Assembly: GCA_029259635.1 (NCBI GenBank)
Contig: JAJDEU010000019.1
Location: forward strand, 41,404 to 105,403
Length of the DNA stretch: 64,000 nucleotides
Direction of reading: 5' to 3'
Origin: Planctomycetota bacterium
GTDB taxonomy: Bacteria; Planctomycetota; UBA1135; GCA-002686595
Below are positions 60,989 to 64,000 of this stretch, piece by piece (within the stretch, counting starts at the first letter, position 1; every line of letters begins with the position of its first letter). The translations under genes and the position numbers were made by a program. The notes below the pieces were generated by a model, which was not told the DNA's origin, ran no database searches, and was given only the letters and a program-made list of their open reading frames with translations.

Positions 60989-61290
60989 TTTCGGTACTAG
61001 AGGGGGTGAGAGAGGAGAGAGAGGTGAGGGAGGGAGAGGCTGAACTCTAGATTCTAAAGATCGCACGCCTCGAAAATCGTTAGGAGCCAAGGCCACTAAG
61101 TAACCTTGGCTCCTAATTTGGCAAAGAGTGTTACGTCAGAAGAGGCCTATGGCAACAGGGTGTATTATCTAATGCCCATTGACCGCCTCAAAGTGCAAAG
61201 CGAGGGCGGAACGCTTTCACCGCCGTCCGGGAAACCGATCGGGCTTCCCGGGTGCCTAAACGGAATTGCGCGATTGGGACTCACGCCGCA
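60989..61290. promoter_or_regulatory. Divergent promoter region with purine-rich tract and 13-bp palindrome
   Basis: The 302-base region between divergent genes contains a near-pure purine strand at about 61000-61040 (GAGAGAGG-type repeats) and a perfect 13-bp inverted repeat. The repeat has one arm, TTAGGAGCCAAGG, at 61080-61092 and its complement at 61104-61116, with an 11-base loop. No clear promoter boxes or small gene were found. Confidence 0.5.
61080..61116. repeat. Perfect 13-bp inverted repeat (hairpin or operator)
   Basis: TTAGGAGCCAAGG and CCTTGGCTCCTAA flank CCACTAAGTAA. A short TTT follows on the plus strand. It could be an operator for the divergent genes, a terminator of an antisense or leader RNA, or an orphan repeat. 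Confidence 0.7.
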
Positions 61291-63864
61291 ATGACGTTCT
61301 CCAACCCTAAAAACAACCGGCTCTTTCTCGCGGGAGCGTTTTGCCTCGTGGCGGTACTCGCAATTGCGATTTGGCAGATCGCAGCCGGCACCGAACTGCG
61401 GGGAGTCGCAGTTCCAACTTCTGAGACAGCCAGTCAGTCGCTTCGAGCGCAGCAAGACGAGACTCAGTCGGTCGCGACGGCTCTCGGTCGAGCTGATCTC
61501 CGGGAGAGCGCGAGAACAGAGCTGGACGCGAAGTCGGAGGCTGTTTCTAAGGACTCCCCCCCCACGGCTGTCCCGGTGACTATCCAAGTCCGCGAAAGTC
61601 CCCAGACCCGCCTAGCCGACGTCCAAGTTCTCGTGCGAATGGGTAAGGAGACCTTCACCGGCTCGACCGATTCCGAGGGCGAAGTCACGTTCCAACTCCC
61701 GCCCTCAAACGCATTTCTGATCGTCGAGACAACGACGCCTGGATTTTTCCACGGCAGACATCGTCGAAGACAGACCTCATTGATTCGCGTGATCGCCTGT
61801 AGAGAAGTGATCGTCACAGGCCGCGTACTCGACAAAGAGACTCGCGAGCCGGTTCAAGCAACCCTCCGCTACGTTCACGACCAGTGCGAGAGAGTCTGTT
61901 CCACCCAAGAGCTCCTCACGAATCCGGGCGGTCGGTTCGAGCTCTCCGCCACGAACACCATCGAGGACGCCGGGCTCTGGGCCAGCGCGCCGGGCTATGC
62001 AAGCTTCCGAGCGCAGGGGCCTCAAGCGGACGGGGCGGACTACGAGATCCTCATCGAGAGAGGCTTCGAGATTCGAGGAACGGTCATCGACATCACGACA
62101 GAAGCGCCGGTTCCTGGCGCTCGAATCGACTCTTCGGATGGGATGCGCCTGGTGGCCGACGAGCTCGGGATGTTCGTCGGGCGGGTCCGACTCAATGCCG
62201 AGCAGAGTTCTTCGCTACCTGCTCCTATTCCGGGCACAGCCGCGGCGAGAGCACGCGCCAGAACAAGGCTCTTGAACCTCACCGTTCACGCTCCCAATTT
62301 CCTCTCCGTAGGTCTTGCCGTGGATTCGAGTGCCCTCGGTTCGAACACAAACCTGACCCTACCGCTGCTTCGAGGAACGAGCGTCTTCGGCTCAGTGAGT
62401 ACCGAGGACGGCGTTCCTCTCGCGGGAGTGAGGGTGAACCTAGAGGGTTCATCGATCGAGGAAGCCACTCGAGTCATTCGTAACGCCAGCCTCCCTCCGG
62501 TCGTCGTCAATATCGCGCGCACAGCCGACCACTCCCCCCATGGAGTCACCGATCTAGCCGGCGAGTTTCGAATCGACGGATTTCTTCCATGGTCGGAAGG
62601 CGATTGCTTGACGCCCTACCTCGAGTCTCAATCTCTCGCGGATCCATTGCTGATCGCGACTGGAGATCCCGGATCCAGCAAAGAGATTCACTTGGTCGTC
62701 GCTACGCCCAAACCTCGGTCCGTAAAGGTCACTGGCAAGTTCACCTTTCTCGGCAAACCACACGGAGGACGGATTTGGTGGAAAACCGAGACGGACAGCG
62801 GCTTTGCTCACGTCGATGAGGCGGGCGAATACTGGTTCTTTTCGTCGCCGGGTGAAACGGCGATTACGGCCACGCCCGATTTGCGCTTTACGAACCTCTC
62901 CAACGCGCTGGGCTACGTCGATCTCGAGGAGACTGTCGAACGAGCATTCGAAGCGGATCAAGCCTATCGCGTGAACTTCGAGATCGACGTGGAGCTGGGC
63001 GAGATTAGCGGCACAGTTCGAAACACCGCCGGAGACCCAATCTCTCAACTCGACCTCCGTGTCTCCTCCATGGCGCTCGATTGCCTGGTCGAGGATTACA
63101 GGGCAACCGACGAGAACGGTGTTTTCTCGTTCACACTCCCGCCGGACGAAGCGGGCTACGAGCTCTTGCTCCACCGAGGAGAGCGATGGTTCACCTACCC
63201 AAACCTTCACGTGGGCGACCCTGAACTGGAGATCACTCTTCCAGGGATCGTCGGTGTTGCGTTCCGAGTTCGAGATTCCGAGACCAGCGCTCCTATTCCC
63301 CGTTTTTCGATCGGGCAGAGAAAACCGCCCGAGATCATCTATCACTCACCGTTCTTCGTTCTGTCAGCCTGCGAAGGCGGCGAACTCGACATGTTCTGTT
63401 GCGAGGTTATCGAGCAACCGCACGAGCTCGTCGTTGACGCCGACGGTTTCGTAGCCAAAGAACTCGGTCTCATCGACTACAAGGATGGCCTGATCATCGA
63501 TGTCCAATTGGATCCGGCGCCATGGACAGAAATTCGGTTAGCGCCATCCTTCAAGCCACTGCCGACGGGTACTTCGATCTTTCTGCTTGAGGAAGGGTAC
63601 GAACACGTCGTGTCCACCACCGACTGGACTCAGGACCAGATGAGGAACTGGCGGAACGGCCAGATGGGTCGCGCCGGGCGCGTTCGCGACTCGAGCTTGC
63701 TCCACATCGACTATTCCACGGTCAGAGCGTTCGTCGAAGGCTATGCACCCGGCACCTACAGGTTCCATTCCTTACCACCGGGTCTCGTCTTCGAACCCGC
63801 AACCATTCAGCTCGGCCGCGGTACGGCGGAAAATATTGAGCTAAGCTACACGGCTCAGGACTAG
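61291..63864 (+). CDS. Large anchored protein with repeated carboxypeptidase-regulatory-like domains
   Basis: The 857-residue protein starts at the ATG at 61291; a GTG at 61252 would add 13 residues. A hydrophobic segment (about 12-31) is a signal anchor. The rest is a string of beta-sandwich repeats of the carboxypeptidase-regulatory-like type: ADVQVLVRMGKETFTGSTDS, VTGRVLDKETREPVQATLRY, IRGTVIDITTEAPVPGARID, VFGSVSTEDGVPLAGVRVN and EISGTVRNTAGDPISQLDLR. Such chains are non-catalytic surface or adhesive rods, sometimes polymer-binding. No enzyme domain is visible. It is probably exported and held at the membrane. A hairpin terminator lies 70 bases downstream. Confidence 0.75.
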   Translation: MTFSNPKNNRLFLAGAFCLVAVLAIAIWQIAAGTELRGVAVPTSETASQSLRAQQDETQSVATALGRADLRESARTELDAKSEAVSKDSPPTAVPVTIQVRESPQTRLADVQVLVRMGKETFTGSTDSEGEVTFQLPPSNAFLIVETTTPGFFHGRHRRRQTSLIRVIACREVIVTGRVLDKETREPVQATLRYVHDQCERVCSTQELLTNPGGRFELSATNTIEDAGLWASAPGYASFRAQGPQADGADYEILIERGFEIRGTVIDITTEAPVPGARIDSSDGMRLVADELGMFVGRVRLNAEQSSSLPAPIPGTAAARARARTRLLNLTVHAPNFLSVGLAVDSSALGSNTNLTLPLLRGTSVFGSVSTEDGVPLAGVRVNLEGSSIEEATRVIRNASLPPVVVNIARTADHSPHGVTDLAGEFRIDGFLPWSEGDCLTPYLESQSLADPLLIATGDPGSSKEIHLVVATPKPRSVKVTGKFTFLGKPHGGRIWWKTETDSGFAHVDEAGEYWFFSSPGETAITATPDLRFTNLSNALGYVDLEETVERAFEADQAYRVNFEIDVELGEISGTVRNTAGDPISQLDLRVSSMALDCLVEDYRATDENGVFSFTLPPDEAGYELLLHRGERWFTYPNLHVGDPELEITLPGIVGVAFRVRDSETSAPIPRFSIGQRKPPEIIYHSPFFVLSACEGGELDMFCCEVIEQPHELVVDADGFVAKELGLIDYKDGLIIDVQLDPAPWTEIRLAPSFKPLPTGTSIFLLEEGYEHVVSTTDWTQDQMRNWRNGQMGRAGRVRDSSLLHIDYSTVRAFVEGYAPGTYRFHSLPPGLVFEPATIQLGRGTAENIELSYTAQD

Positions 63865-63933
63865 CAGTCCGTGGTGAAAGTGCTTTGCTCTATGAGCAGC
63901 AAATTTTTAGTCGGGTTGGTGCCCGGAAACGAA

Positions 63934-63962
63934 CCCGAATCCATAGATTCGGGGAGGTTTTT
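63934..63962 (+). terminator. Rho-independent terminator after the anchored repeat protein
   Basis: CCCGAATC at 63934-63941 pairs with GATTCGGG at 63946-63953 over a four-base loop, followed by GAGG and TTTTT at 63958-63962. It is the likely 3' end of the 61291-63864 gene. The window ends shortly after, so any downstream element is cut off. Confidence 0.65.
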
Positions 63963-64000
63963 GGGTGCCGACCTGGCCAAAAATCGGCCGCTTATGGAGT

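Overview
The window is about 64 kb of GC-rich bacterial DNA from a Gram-negative-type cell: it encodes lipoproteins, an outer-membrane beta-barrel, AsmA-like envelope proteins and many Sec-exported enzymes. A sulfatase, large exported multidomain proteins, carboxypeptidase-regulatory-like repeats and a beta-rich C-terminal module on secreted enzymes point to Planctomycetota, probably a marine lineage. No rRNA gene is present to prove this. No phage, plasmid, CRISPR or complete insertion sequence was seen. About 39 protein genes are supported.

Layout. 0-12.7 kb: exported or membrane proteins (duplicated NTF2-like protein, M14 carboxypeptidase, sulfatase, SGNH hydrolase, MFS-spermidine synthase-TPR fusion, cupredoxin-like protein, small exported protein). 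12.9-18.3 kb: a glycosyltransferase 2/methyltransferase pair facing a three-gene unit (exported methyltransferase-like lipoprotein, APC permease, GT-C-like membrane protein). 18.3-22.9 kb: nrdA-nrdB-enoyl-CoA hydratase operon behind two NrdR-like boxes 31 bp apart. 22.9-29.8 kb: M23 peptidase plus alpha/beta hydrolase, a GT-C glycosyltransferase, and a multicopper oxidase. 29.8-31.0 kb: a 1.28-kb stretch without genes. 31.0-31.4 kb: an RRM protein with a glycine tail.

31.5-41.1 kb is the most striking part. It is a five-gene minus-strand operon with overlapping start and stop codons. In transcription order it encodes a membrane flavoprotein fused to a ferredoxin and a diheme-b-like domain, a 23-heme cytochrome c, a predicted outer-membrane beta-barrel, a 7-heme cytochrome c, and an 11-heme lipoprotein. 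That is 41 CXXCH sites. It looks like a complete electron path from NAD(P)H or quinone, through the periplasm and a porin, to the cell surface.

41.6-50.8 kb: metzincin-type metalloprotease, GMC and Gfo/Idh-type oxidoreductases, ribosomal protein L28 behind a leader with alternative pairing, M48 protease, CPA1 antiporter and a phosphopantetheinyl transferase. 50.8-60.4 kb: two AsmA/DUF748-like envelope proteins, a lipoprotein, and a MauE-like/thioredoxin-like protein. 60.5-64 kb: an AT-hook nucleoid-type protein and a large carboxypeptidase-regulatory-like protein, with terminator-like sequence at the right edge.
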